The notes beneath the pieces were generated by a model. That model was not told the origin of the DNA. It saw only the letters and a program-made list of their open reading frames with translations, and ran no database searches. A DNA stretch of 64,000 bases. It comes from Paenibacillus tyrphae (GTDB lineage Bacteria; Bacillota; Bacilli; Paenibacillales; NBRC-103111). This document shows positions 1-7,900 of this stretch, piece by piece. The translations under genes and the position numbers were made by a program. Each line of letters starts with the position of its first letter. Position 1 is the stretch's first letter. Where the stretch lies: positions 1 to 64,000 of the forward strand of contig NZ_JAMZAW010000035.1 of NCBI RefSeq assembly GCF_024158745.1, given 5' to 3'.

Positions 1-263
1 AACCGGAAGGTATTTTTTGAGAAATCTTCCGTCCGGATCTGCCCGGCAAACGGATAAACGTCTTGAAAAATATGATGATGAATCTTTTTTAGGTGGTCCA
101 GGTCAAATTTTCCGGAGGTTGGTTTTTCCATCAATTCAGCCAAGCGATTACCGGTTTGAAGACCTTCAAAAAATTTAAGCTGCTCTTCATCTCGAATGCC
201 GGCATGATTAATCAGAACTTCGGTGCCGGGGTAGCAATATTTAGATTGTACAAAATCACTCAC
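1..263 (-). CDS. Fic-family protein, N-terminal part, runs off the left edge
   Basis: Fic proteins transfer AMP or other nucleotide parts to target proteins, often as the toxin of a toxin-antitoxin pair. The visible 87 residues read MSDFVQSKYCYPGTEVLIN, followed by the KFDLDHLKKIHHHIFQDVYPF block and a GQIR segment, which is the usual start of the Fic fold. The HPFxxGNGR catalytic motif would lie beyond the window. The start is GTG at 263, overlapping the stop of the upstream antitoxin gene by 8 bases (GTGAGTGA), which implies translational coupling. Family assignment is from sequence pattern and is strong; target and activity are unknown. Confidence 0.85.
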   Translation of the reverse strand, partial: MSDFVQSKYCYPGTEVLINHAGIRDEEQLKFFEGLQTGNRLAELMEKPTSGKFDLDHLKKIHHHIFQDVYPFAGQIRTEDFSKNTFR

Positions 264-429
264 GGGTTGCGAGCTCAACAGACGCCTTTACGAATTCCGC
301 CTGGGAGATCTCCCCCCTTAATTTTTTTCGAATCAGCTCTTCGCCTTCTGCCGTAACCGTAATCCCCTCAATGGCCAAGTTGGCCAGCGCCTGGCGCAAG
401 GCGTCTTCGATCTTTTCATCTTTAGTCAT
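256..429 (-). CDS. VbhA-like antitoxin of the Fic protein
   Basis: Small 57-residue protein just upstream of and overlapping the Fic gene. Class I Fic antitoxins (VbhA type) block ATP binding through a helix with the motif (S/T)xxxE(G/N). Here the matching stretch is ALANLAIEGI, giving NxxxEG: the glutamate and glycine are kept but the usual Ser/Thr is Asn. The C-terminal part (LRGEISQAEFV) also fits this family. The ATG at 429 follows a GGGGGGA ribosome site; a GTG at 444 is possible but has no spaced ribosome site. Order antitoxin then toxin, overlapping, is typical. Function inferred from family and context. Confidence 0.8.
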   Translation of the reverse strand: MTKDEKIEDALRQALANLAIEGITVTAEGEELIRKKLRGEISQAEFVKASVELATRE

Positions 430-449
430 GTTCGATCCCCCCACATGGA

Positions 450-665
450 TTATAGATATTTCAATCGTTGAAGATACTCGATGTACGCCTTTATCTCATT
501 AAGAGTGTCAATACAACCTTCTCGCCAAATATATCTTGGCGATTTTTGATCCTCTGGACTTGGGTGATTTTCCTTTAAAAGATGTTCATTTTTTTTAATT
601 TCCCCTATTAGCCGCGAGTGTACGATAGCAAGAAGCTCTTTTTCATTAAGAGTAATCTCTCTCAT
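450..665 (-). CDS. hypothetical 71-residue protein
   Basis: Not recognised. Mostly helical and charged (MREITLNEKELLAIVHSRLI), no cysteines, no membrane segment. Preceded by an AAGGAGA ribosome site and lying 20 bp upstream of the antitoxin gene on the same strand, so it may share a transcript with the Fic pair. Confidence 0.6.
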   Translation of the reverse strand: MREITLNEKELLAIVHSRLIGEIKKNEHLLKENHPSPEDQKSPRYIWREGCIDTLNEIKAYIEYLQRLKYL

Positions 666-703
666 TCTTATAAATTCTCCTTATGACGATGGATCCAATA
701 AGC

Positions 704-889
704 CTATTCTTCATTTTGGCCCTTAAATTGATTCTCGTAATATGACTTTAATTCTGGCTCTCCTGAATGGTTGAAAAACAGAAGGAACTTCGGATGAACT
801 TGATCCGAATGAACTTGTTTCATTATAATTCCTATTTCCCTAAAGTTCGCATCGCTAGGATCTATAATTCTTACTTCTCTAATTACCAT
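704..889 (-). CDS. hypothetical 61-residue protein
   Basis: Not recognised. The ATG at 889 is chosen because an AAGGAGG site lies 6 bases upstream; an in-frame TTG at 895 overlaps that spacer. Soluble, with a short C-terminal acidic tail. It ends with a motif (GEPELKSYYENQ) whose DNA resembles the intergenic segment near 4340, suggesting small duplicated modules in this cargo region. Confidence 0.6.
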   Translation of the reverse strand: MVIREVRIIDPSDANFREIGIIMKQVHSDQVHPKFLLFFNHSGEPELKSYYENQFKGQNEE

Positions 890-933
890 GAGCAACCTCC
901 TTACACAACATATTATTCAGTGAATGTTCATCA

Positions 934-1476
934 CTACAAGTGAAATCCGCCTACAGCTTCGTCGATAATGTCCTGATTAATTCCGATGTATCGCAGCGTA
1001 ATGCTTGGAGCTGAATGGTTGAATATCTGCTGGAGCAGTGCCACATCTTTGTATCGCTTGTAGAAATGGTAGCCGAATGTCTTCCGGAGCGTGTGTGTCC
1101 CGATCTCGGCCAATCCGACCTCCGCCGCCGCGCGGTTGAGTATACGGTAAGCTTGCACCCTACCAATGTTCTGTTTCGTCCGGTAAGATGGAAAGAGCGG
1201 ATCGCTGTCCTTCTTGCCGCGGATATACTCATTTATTATCTCTCGCAGCTCGCTGTTGATCGGGAAGCGCCGCATTTTTCCAGTCTTGCGCTCTCGATGC
1301 GTCAGATGTGACCTGTTCCTCACATCCTTTACGTGGAGTAGCAACAGGTCGCCTATTCGCAACCCCACATTTATACCCATGACAAGCAGGAACCAATCAC
1401 GCTCGCTCTGCTGCCGAAGAACTGCCTTCATCGCATCCAGTTTCTCTACACTCCGAATCGGTTGTACAAATTGCAT
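934..1476 (-). CDS. small tyrosine recombinase (integrase-like)
   Basis: A 180-residue catalytic-domain-only phage-integrase family protein. Visible active-site elements are the first Arg in GLRIGDLL (about residue 41), the box GTHTLRKTFGYH (about residues 124-135, HxLR), a later NHSA in place of the second His/Trp position, and the Tyr in TLRYIGI near residue 163. The N-terminal arm- and core-binding domains of classical integrases are absent, as in small Bacillales plasmid recombinases. It probably resolves plasmid multimers or mobilises the nearby cargo. The start has a well-spaced GGAGG. A second, related recombinase lies at 47.8-48.4 kb. Confidence 0.85.
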   Translation of the reverse strand: MQFVQPIRSVEKLDAMKAVLRQQSERDWFLLVMGINVGLRIGDLLLLHVKDVRNRSHLTHRERKTGKMRRFPINSELREIINEYIRGKKDSDPLFPSYRTKQNIGRVQAYRILNRAAAEVGLAEIGTHTLRKTFGYHFYKRYKDVALLQQIFNHSAPSITLRYIGINQDIIDEAVGGFHL

Positions 1477-1577
1477 CCGTATCGCCTCCGTTTTAGAACA
1501 TATACTCCTATACGGATTAGCGAACGAATGTACTCATATGGATGCTTGCTTGTTTATCAACCAGTTCAAAATGTTGC
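1477..1577. promoter_or_regulatory. repeats upstream of the recombinase gene
   Basis: The stretch contains ATCCGTAT facing ATACGGAT, and two similar direct units, TACTCCTATACGGAT and TACTCATATGGATG. Such repeats upstream of a recombinase could be its operator or a core-type recombination site. This is inference from position only. Confidence 0.35.
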
Positions 1578-1973
1578 TTAAAGCATTGTTGCCATAGACC
1601 ATACATAAGACTTGTTGTAACTTGTATCTAACACATAAGGCTCATTTGAATCTTTATAGTTAATATTGCAAGAAATAATTTTAATATAGGTGTCTCCAAC
1701 ATCGAATACTACTGAAATGTGTTCAGAAGCTTCTTTTCGGAATTTATCCGCAGGGTATTTTGTGCGGTGAACCTGTGCATTGTATACCCATGATAAATCT
1801 TTTTCGGCAAATTCCTTTACCTTGGACAAAAATTCCGGGTGCCCATTTGTAATTCGTGATAGTTCATTAAAGTCAATCTCCCAGCTTCCTGATTTACCAG
1901 CTTCACCCGTTAAGACACCTTTAACTATTTCCTTTTCTGCATACCATTCGCCTGCAATACTGTTTTTTGGCAT
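1578..1973 (-). CDS. hypothetical protein, paralogue family 1 (copy a)
   Basis: 131-residue soluble protein starting MPKNSIAGEWYAEKEIV and ending SMATML; the ATG at 1973 follows a GAGGAG site. Two relatives occur in this window: a diverged one at 2610-2996 (same ending QMATML and the same WEINMDEL/WEIDFNEL block) and a near-identical one at 46218-46568 that lacks 15 internal codons. Three copies on one plasmid suggest an immunity or accessory role, but no known domain is recognised. Confidence 0.65.
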   Translation of the reverse strand: MPKNSIAGEWYAEKEIVKGVLTGEAGKSGSWEIDFNELSRITNGHPEFLSKVKEFAEKDLSWVYNAQVHRTKYPADKFRKEASEHISVVFDVGDTYIKIISCNINYKDSNEPYVLDTSYNKSYVWSMATML

Positions 1974-2046
1974 ACGAACACTCCTCACTCAGACACATGA
2001 TTTTGTCGAAAATATTAGAATGCCCTCTTATGAACAAATTTATTCA

Positions 2047-2214
2047 TTATGATTCATGCTCAAACAGTTCAACTTCAACATCACGCCCAAAAATTAGTCG
2101 CATCTTGTGCATTATCTCCGATTCACGACACGACAATTTAAGTTGTACCCTATCGTCACCTTCCAACTCAAACTCATGCGTATAAGGCAAACTGCTAATC
2201 ATAATCCATTTCAT
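2047..2214 (-). CDS. hypothetical 55-residue protein
   Basis: Starts MKWIMISSLPYTHEF at the ATG at 2214, which has AGGAGG 9 bases upstream. Predicted beta-rich, with a VEVELFEHES acidic end. Not recognised. It sits between paralogue copies a and b and may be co-transcribed with the small membrane genes beside it. Confidence 0.55.
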   Translation of the reverse strand: MKWIMISSLPYTHEFELEGDDRVQLKLSCRESEIMHKMRLIFGRDVEVELFEHES

Positions 2215-2239
2215 ACATGTAAACCTCCTATTCATTTTG

Positions 2240-2338
2240 TTACTTTTTTGAAAACCAATTCGGTATTCCAACTAAAATAAATAATAGAAATAACAATGAA
2301 CCTGATAACCAAACTAAATATTCGATGAAAGATTCCAT
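2240..2338 (-). CDS. putative 32-residue membrane peptide
   Basis: A short open frame, MESFIEYLVWLSGSLLFL onward, ending NWFSKK, with one transmembrane helix and a basic tail. Ribosome site is weak (AGTAGGTG). One of several very short single-span membrane ORFs in the cargo regions. Function unknown. Confidence 0.45.
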   Translation of the reverse strand: MESFIEYLVWLSGSLLFLLFILVGIPNWFSKK

Positions 2339-2354
2339 GATTTACACCTACTAT

Positions 2355-2552
2355 TCATTTTGTTACTTTAAGAATGATTTTTTCAGCCAAAGCGCCCACA
2401 AAAATAAATGAGAAAGCACCGATAAACATAAGCCAGGTATTCCAACGAACCCCATCTATAGGGATACCATGAAATTTCGCGTAAATAAATGCCCCCGATA
2501 CTAAAAAGATCATCAATACCATTGGAAAGCAATAGAATATGCGAAAAAGCAT
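2355..2552 (-). CDS. small membrane protein, two helices
   Basis: 65 residues with two hydrophobic segments, one around FPMVLMIFLVSGAFIY and one around TWLMFIGAFSFIFVGAL, and a basic C-terminus. The ATG at 2552 follows GAGGTG at a long spacing; a TTG at 2555 is the alternative. No family recognised. Confidence 0.55.
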   Translation of the reverse strand: MLFRIFYCFPMVLMIFLVSGAFIYAKFHGIPIDGVRWNTWLMFIGAFSFIFVGALAEKIILKVTK

Positions 2553-2609
2553 CAAAGTTTTAACACCTCGCTATTCAATATGTATCATCATGACTACGTG
2601 GGACGGACG

Positions 2610-2996
2610 TTATAGCATTGTTGCCATTTGGCTTATGAATGGTTTCGGGTAACTAGCTATTGTTACGAAGCTATTCCCATCCTGATGATCGGTACAGCAT
2701 GAAAATAGATTAATAAAATTGCCATAAACATCAAAAACAATCGCTATGCGTTCGTATTTTTCTGCCCCTTGAATATTCTCCAAATTAAACCTATAGACGG
2801 CAGCATTTTTAATCGAGAGAGTCCCATAATCATTAATAAACTCCGATACCTTATGAATAAATTGAGGATGGTTATTCGTAATTAGAGCAAGTTCATCCAT
2901 GTTGATTTCCCATTTCGGGCTTAGCGTTGTGCCGATGTTTGTTACCACCCTTTCAACATTTTCTTTTTCCTCATACCAAAGTTCGCTTCTATCCAT
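2610..2996 (-). CDS. hypothetical protein, paralogue family 1 (copy b)
   Basis: 128 residues. Clearly related to the 1578-1973 protein: shared EKENVERVV/EKEIVKGVL, WEINMDELALITNNHPQF, IAIVFDVYGNFI and the C-terminal QMATML. More diverged than the copy at 46.2 kb, so an older duplication. ATG at 2996 with a GGAG site. Function unknown. Confidence 0.6.
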   Translation of the reverse strand: MDRSELWYEEKENVERVVTNIGTTLSPKWEINMDELALITNNHPQFIHKVSEFINDYGTLSIKNAAVYRFNLENIQGAEKYERIAIVFDVYGNFINLFSCCTDHQDGNSFVTIASYPKPFISQMATML

Positions 2997-3036
2997 TACC
3001 GCAACTCCTTATGAAAATGTATATTCATCGAATTAC

Positions 3037-3273
3037 TTAATACCACATACCATCCGTTGCATAATGCCACCATTCGCCATCAGTAAAATGAACATGTAAG
3101 CATTTCTCTTTGGCATTCCATGTAATTTTACTGATGTTATCTCTGGAATATTTCTTTCTCATTTCAGAACCCATTGCATTATGATGACTCTCGAAAACTC
3201 GTTCAAAAAGTCGCTGCTGATCTACAGTCAACAAACTAAATCCAGTCGAATAAAATCCCATATTCTCATGCAC
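3037..3273 (-). CDS. hypothetical 78-residue protein
   Basis: The C-terminal half (LHVHFTDGEWWHYATDG) has the L-V-F-G-W-Y rhythm of small KTSC-like domains, but the match is weak. GAGGAG lies close to a GTG at 3273; an in-frame ATG at 3261 is the alternative start. No confident function. Confidence 0.5.
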   Translation of the reverse strand: MHENMGFYSTGFSLLTVDQQRLFERVFESHHNAMGSEMRKKYSRDNISKITWNAKEKCLHVHFTDGEWWHYATDGMWY

Positions 3274-3333
3274 ACTCCTCTATTCAATATGTTCCTTAAC
3301 AGTCGGAGACAAGGGAAATTGATATTCAAATTG

Positions 3334-3459
3334 TTACTTCCTCGATCTACGATTTCGGTAGGGACTCCAAAATCTATCTATCGTTCTAGTCAAAGCAATT
3401 CCGAAACAAAGAACTAAAATTCCACCAAATATAAACAATAGCCATCCCCAGAATCCCAT
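3334..3459 (-). CDS. 41-residue membrane protein, duplicated (copy 1)
   Basis: Reads MGFWGWLLFIFGGILVLC followed by a basic tail (TRTIDRFW, RRSRK). One membrane helix with positive-inside tail. The same gene, with almost identical DNA, occurs at 46067-46192; in both places it is next to a paralogue-family-1 gene or its remnant border, showing segmental duplication. A GGTGGTTTC stretch precedes the ATG. Confidence 0.55.
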   Translation of the reverse strand: MGFWGWLLFIFGGILVLCFGIALTRTIDRFWSPYRNRRSRK

Positions 3460-3472
3460 GAAACCACCTTAT

Positions 3473-3919
3473 TCATTTTGATGTTTTGAAGATTTCAGAA
3501 AAGAGAATCCATGCATCATCCTCATTTTGTTCAGCCGTAACATGGACCTCAACAAAAACTGAAGAGAACATTTTATTTGTGAATTGATACTTGTTCATAG
3601 ATGATGTTGCACCGATTATTTCAATACTCCATCCATTTTTCAAATGTTCCATCAATACATCCTCCTTGCCCCGTTCCAGTCCTTTGAGATATTGTTCAAG
3701 TGCTTGCTGAATCCCTCTATAAAAGTCGCTGTCAGCATCCATCTTCTTATGTTTTTCCTGTGGGTTCTCCACCCCGTCAGCAAAAAAGCTTGTGTCTAAT
3801 AGCGGCTTCCCTTCCCTAATATCGAACCGGAAATGAGTTTTTTCAAATTCGTTAATTTGGAGAATCCCCCAAGAACCCGCCTGAGGCATTTCTAGTTTCG
3901 TTATCCGATAGTAACTCAT
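3473..3919 (-). CDS. hypothetical 148-residue protein
   Basis: Soluble protein starting MSYYRITKLEMPQAG; ATG at 3919 follows GGGAGCG at good spacing, with an upstream GTG at 3928. Alpha/beta composition without cysteines. The block GWSIEIIGATSSMNKYQF is not recognised. Part of the small-gene cargo cluster. Confidence 0.6.
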   Translation of the reverse strand: MSYYRITKLEMPQAGSWGILQINEFEKTHFRFDIREGKPLLDTSFFADGVENPQEKHKKMDADSDFYRGIQQALEQYLKGLERGKEDVLMEHLKNGWSIEIIGATSSMNKYQFTNKMFSSVFVEVHVTAEQNEDDAWILFSEIFKTSK

Positions 3920-3951
3920 ATCATGCACGCTCCCTATTGGTAATTCTGCAG

Positions 3952-4044
3952 CTACTTCCAGAAGTCTTTCAGCTTTATGTTATTTGCCTTTAGAAGAAAT
4001 ATCGCAAGTCCTACAAGACCCAAGAACATAAACACATACTGCAT
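3952..4044 (-). CDS. putative 30-residue membrane peptide
   Basis: Short frame MQYVFMFLGLVGLAIFLL then a basic tail ending KDFWK. One membrane helix. Weak GGGGCGG ribosome site. Similar in style to the other mini-membrane ORFs in this region; could be noise but the hydrophobic-then-basic pattern is repeated here many times. Confidence 0.4.
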   Translation of the reverse strand: MQYVFMFLGLVGLAIFLLKANNIKLKDFWK

Positions 4045-4088
4045 AAGGCCGCCCCTTTCGTCGCTTCACTATGAATTCACCCTCTGGA

Positions 4089-4295
4089 TCATTTCTTGAA
4101 ATTTCTTAGTAGCCCAGATGTAAAATTTATCGTGACGATCAGAAGAAAAAGAATGATACTCCCAAATACAACTCTTAAGCCCCTATACGGGTTACTTCGC
4201 AATAGTTTTAACATTAATTTGGCTTTTTCTTTATCGGATAGAGAATTGCTTCGAAGTTGCCGTTCAATTTCAACATTTTTGGAGATGCTATCCAT
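4089..4295 (-). CDS. small membrane-anchored protein
   Basis: 68 residues: a charged N-terminal half (MDSISKNVEIERQLRS) and one C-terminal helix (GSIILFLLIVTINF). The ATG at 4295 is chosen because AAGGAGGT lies just upstream; an earlier in-frame ATG would place that ribosome site inside the gene. Function unknown. Confidence 0.6.
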   Translation of the reverse strand: MDSISKNVEIERQLRSNSLSDKEKAKLMLKLLRSNPYRGLRVVFGSIILFLLIVTINFTSGLLRNFKK

Positions 4296-4381
4296 AGTGA
4301 CCTCCTTCAACTTATTGATCTTCGTAATATTCCCTTAATTCTGGCTCCCCTGCTCTATGGCCAGAACGTATACTTAACGAA

Positions 4382-4675
4382 TTAAGACTCGCGGCGAACA
4401 GATTTCCAAGATTTAGATGACTCTGGATTTTGATCAACCCGCTCTATTTGTTGTAGCAACGTCAGTTCTTCTTGTCTTTCCAATTCAGCCAATCGCTCGT
4501 ACATAGCTTCAAACAGCTCGTAACTAACAATGACCGTTTCTACATTTCCATTCTCAGTAATGAATTGTGGTAAAGATTTGGCTCTTTTCCGCACTTCACC
4601 GAATTTCTTTGATGCTTCCGAGCTCGAAATTAGCTGGTCAACATCGAATTTGGGCTTATACTTCGACGTACCCAT
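4382..4675 (-). CDS. Phd/YefM-family antitoxin-like protein
   Basis: 97 residues with the Phd/YefM layout: N-terminal DNA-binding part containing ISSSEASKKFGEV, then QFITENGNVETVIVSYELFEAMYE, and a C-terminal charged helix. Members bind an operator and neutralise a RelE/Doc-type toxin. No toxin gene directly follows on this strand, so it may be an orphan. The ATG at 4675 follows AAAGGGG at good spacing. Family call from pattern; partner not identified. Confidence 0.7.
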   Translation of the reverse strand: MGTSKYKPKFDVDQLISSSEASKKFGEVRKRAKSLPQFITENGNVETVIVSYELFEAMYERLAELERQEELTLLQQIERVDQNPESSKSWKSVRRES

Positions 4676-4816
4676 CTTCTGATTCCCCTTTACCAAAAAT
4701 ACAATTCTACTTACTTATTATACCATAAAGTACCGTAAAATGATACGGAATATTTAACGGAATCAACTTCTGTCTTGGCCAATTTACGCGAGCTTTAGTT
4801 GAACCAAAGAAAAACA

Positions 4817-4852
4817 AAAATGCTCCGAGGGCAAAGTCCCACGGAGCATTTT
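4817..4852 (-). terminator. intrinsic terminator after the giant surface gene
   Basis: AAAATGCTCCG pairs with CGGAGCATTTT around a 14-base loop; in the minus direction it is followed by TTTTTGTTTTTC. It closes the operon whose last gene is the 2401-residue protein at 4907-12112. Confidence 0.85.
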
Positions 4853-4906
4853 GACCGATGCTTTCGGATTTATAAATAAAATACCATATATTTCTTTAAT
4901 TGTCTA

Positions 4907-7900
4907 TTACCTCGATCTGTGTTGCCTCCAATACTCGTCATCATCAATGATAATCGGAACGTCCACCGATTTCTGGTACCCGGTCGATGAAGTCGCCGTG
5001 AATCGGAAAATCACCGTGCCATTCTTCCAGCGCATCATTGATTCGTCCCACAAGCTTCCCGTCCAAACACCATCAAACTGTCCGCCGCTGTCTTTTGTCA
5101 GCCTCGTCGTGAAAATCATGTCCATAATGTTCACGTCCACGTTAACCACATTCCCTATGGTGTCCGCTTTAAGCAGGAATTTTTCGCCTGGGAAAAAGAC
5201 ATCGTAGGTTCTCGGAGCATTCTCTGTTTTGGTCTTGGAAAGATTGTACTGGATCCGGTTTTTATTCCATTCGTCGGTATGGTTCACGTAGCCGACCAAT
5301 ACGATAGGGCTGACCACAATTCGTCTCGTGACGCTATGGCTCGCGCCATAAGGATCGGTCGCCGTCAGCGTCACATCATAGTCTCCAGGCTTTGCAAACC
5401 GAATCAGCGGGTTTTCGGCCGTATCGGTACGAACCGTGTTCCCCGGCTCATGGATCTGCCAGTCATACGTGAGCGGATCCCCATCGGGGTCTGTAGACTG
5501 ATTTATCAGCTGGATATGATCGCCTTCCCATGCCGGGCCTTCGAAGATATCGGTCGGCGGGTTGATCTTCCACGTGAAAGCAGCTACAGGCGGACGGTTC
5601 GTAAACATCCAGCGCGTTTGCGACCATGCCGAGTCCGTGTACTCGTCCCAGACCTTCACTTTTACTTGCACTTTAATGCCGGCCGGAAGTGGATCCACCA
5701 CCTGGAAGCTGCCGGTCCCTTCTTTCGTGTTCCGCATCATTGGGCCGGTATTCACGAGCTCGGTACCGTCCTCTTTCGCGATAATCAAGTGATATTTGGT
5801 GAACGTGGTGTCTGGATCCGGATCGGTCTGATTCCACGTAATCAGCGGCTTCACGCCGCCAATGGATGGATTGTCATACGTTCCTGTTGGAAACGTCAGC
5901 TCGGCAACCGGCGCAAAGTTGATCCGGAACCATCCGATATTCGACCAGTTGGACCACAGGTCACCGTCACTTACCATTACTTTCGCATAGAGCAAAACGC
6001 CATGAGGCAAATGGCTGTCTACCGTAAAGTCTCTCGGCCCCGGTGGATTGTCCTGATTTCGAGTCACATCGTAAACGACGTTTTCCTTGCCGTCTTCATA
6101 CCGCTGAATGACCTGCAGCCTAAAAGCTTTCAGGTTCTGGCCATCGATATCGTTCTGGATCCAAGACATCGTCGGTGTCGTCGTGCCGATAATGTTTGGC
6201 GAGCTTTCATTCGGCCCGTTCGGGAACGTCAATGTCACCGTTGGCGGACTGTTGAGCCTCATCCACCCAATGTTTGACCAATCCGAGGACCGATACGCAT
6301 TCTCCGCCCGTACTTTCACTTGGTACAATTCCCCACGCTCGATATCCATAGGCAGCTGCCACGATGCCGAGCTGTGCGGCGGCGCGTATTGGTCCTTTAA
6401 TCCGCTGCCGACGACCAGGCTACCGAATTTGTCCAATACTTGCACCTCGTAACCGGTGAAGTTCAGGCCCGAATTATCGTCTTGGTTCCAGGTGATGGTT
6501 GGCTTCGTTGTATAGACGATCGTCGGGGCATCCTTCGAACCGGTTGGATGTGTCAGCTGCACAGTTGGCTTGCCGATCTCTGGCACTCCACCCCGGAGGG
6601 TAATGGTTGCCGTCGCCGGGTACGACTTCGCACCATACTCGTCAATGACCTGCAAATATACGGTATATGTCCCCGCCTTTTTCGGCCTGGTCAGTTTCTC
6701 CGCGACAAACATGCCGTCCGGATCGACGTAACCATATTCCCGGGACACGATCCCGCGCATGCTGCAATAATCGTAGCCCGTCACATCGGGCGCGCTGCAG
6801 CGTGCCGGGTCCCCCACCGCCCGATTCGGATCGAATCGGTCCGGATCATAGGACGTATCGTTCCAAGCGACTGTGCCGTCTCCGTTCTCCGCGAGGGTGA
6901 ACTGCGCGACTGGCCTGCGGTGAACGATCAACTTTTTCTGGAACGTATTGGACCATTTGCGGTATTGATCAAATACCATGCTCGCCCATAAATAGTTCCG
7001 GTTCGGATCGTCCTGCGCCCGTAGCGTGAGCATGTATACCCCAACCGCATCAAAGGTTTGCTGCGGAGCGTCGAACGTCTTCCCGTTCAGTGTGGACAGT
7101 CCTTGATTGTTTAGGAACTTCGGCGTATGCGTTACTCCCCAGCGGAAGTTGCCTGCCATCGGATCATTTTCCGGATCTTCAAACAGAATATTTTTATACC
7201 GGACGTTGGCCGATGCCGATCCGTTTTCCCAAATAGCGTAGTCGGACATCCAATCCCGGCTATCCTGATTCTGCTTGATTGAAATGGCCGTGAATGTGAC
7301 AAACGACTTGTCAGTGAACGGCCCCATCTTTCCTTCCGCGAACGTGGCGTCCTGTACCTCAAACACTGGCACGCCGTTCATGAATACCTGAATGTTATCG
7401 CCTGATAGGCTGATTTTGAATAGATTGTCCGTGTTATCGAACGGCCACGCCTGGCTGCGCAACACGGTTCGGCTCCCGCCGACGTAACGGCTTAGATAGA
7501 GCGTAGAGCCGTCCGTTTCCAAGCTGTACCGGTTGGTCGGGTCGAGCATCCGGAACGAAAAGCCGCTTAGGCTTGTATCCTCGTTCGGACTTGTCATTTT
7601 CATTCGGAACGTAATGTCCGTATCACGATAGCTGTCCGGAGAAACGAACTGACCGAGAACAAACCCTTTCCGTAGTACCGGATCTTGATCCAAAGGACCG
7701 CTTTCGAGATACATGTACTTATCGGTTTCCGTGAAGTAATAACCATTGCCCATTTGTCTTTTTACCGTATTGTACATCCCCAAAAACAGGCCGTCCCCTA
7801 CATAAAATCCGCCTAAGTAATTGTCTCCTCGCTCTTGTTCATTCGATGCTTCATTCAATAATTCGCCCTCATGAACATTGAAACGGCTGCACTTTCCATC

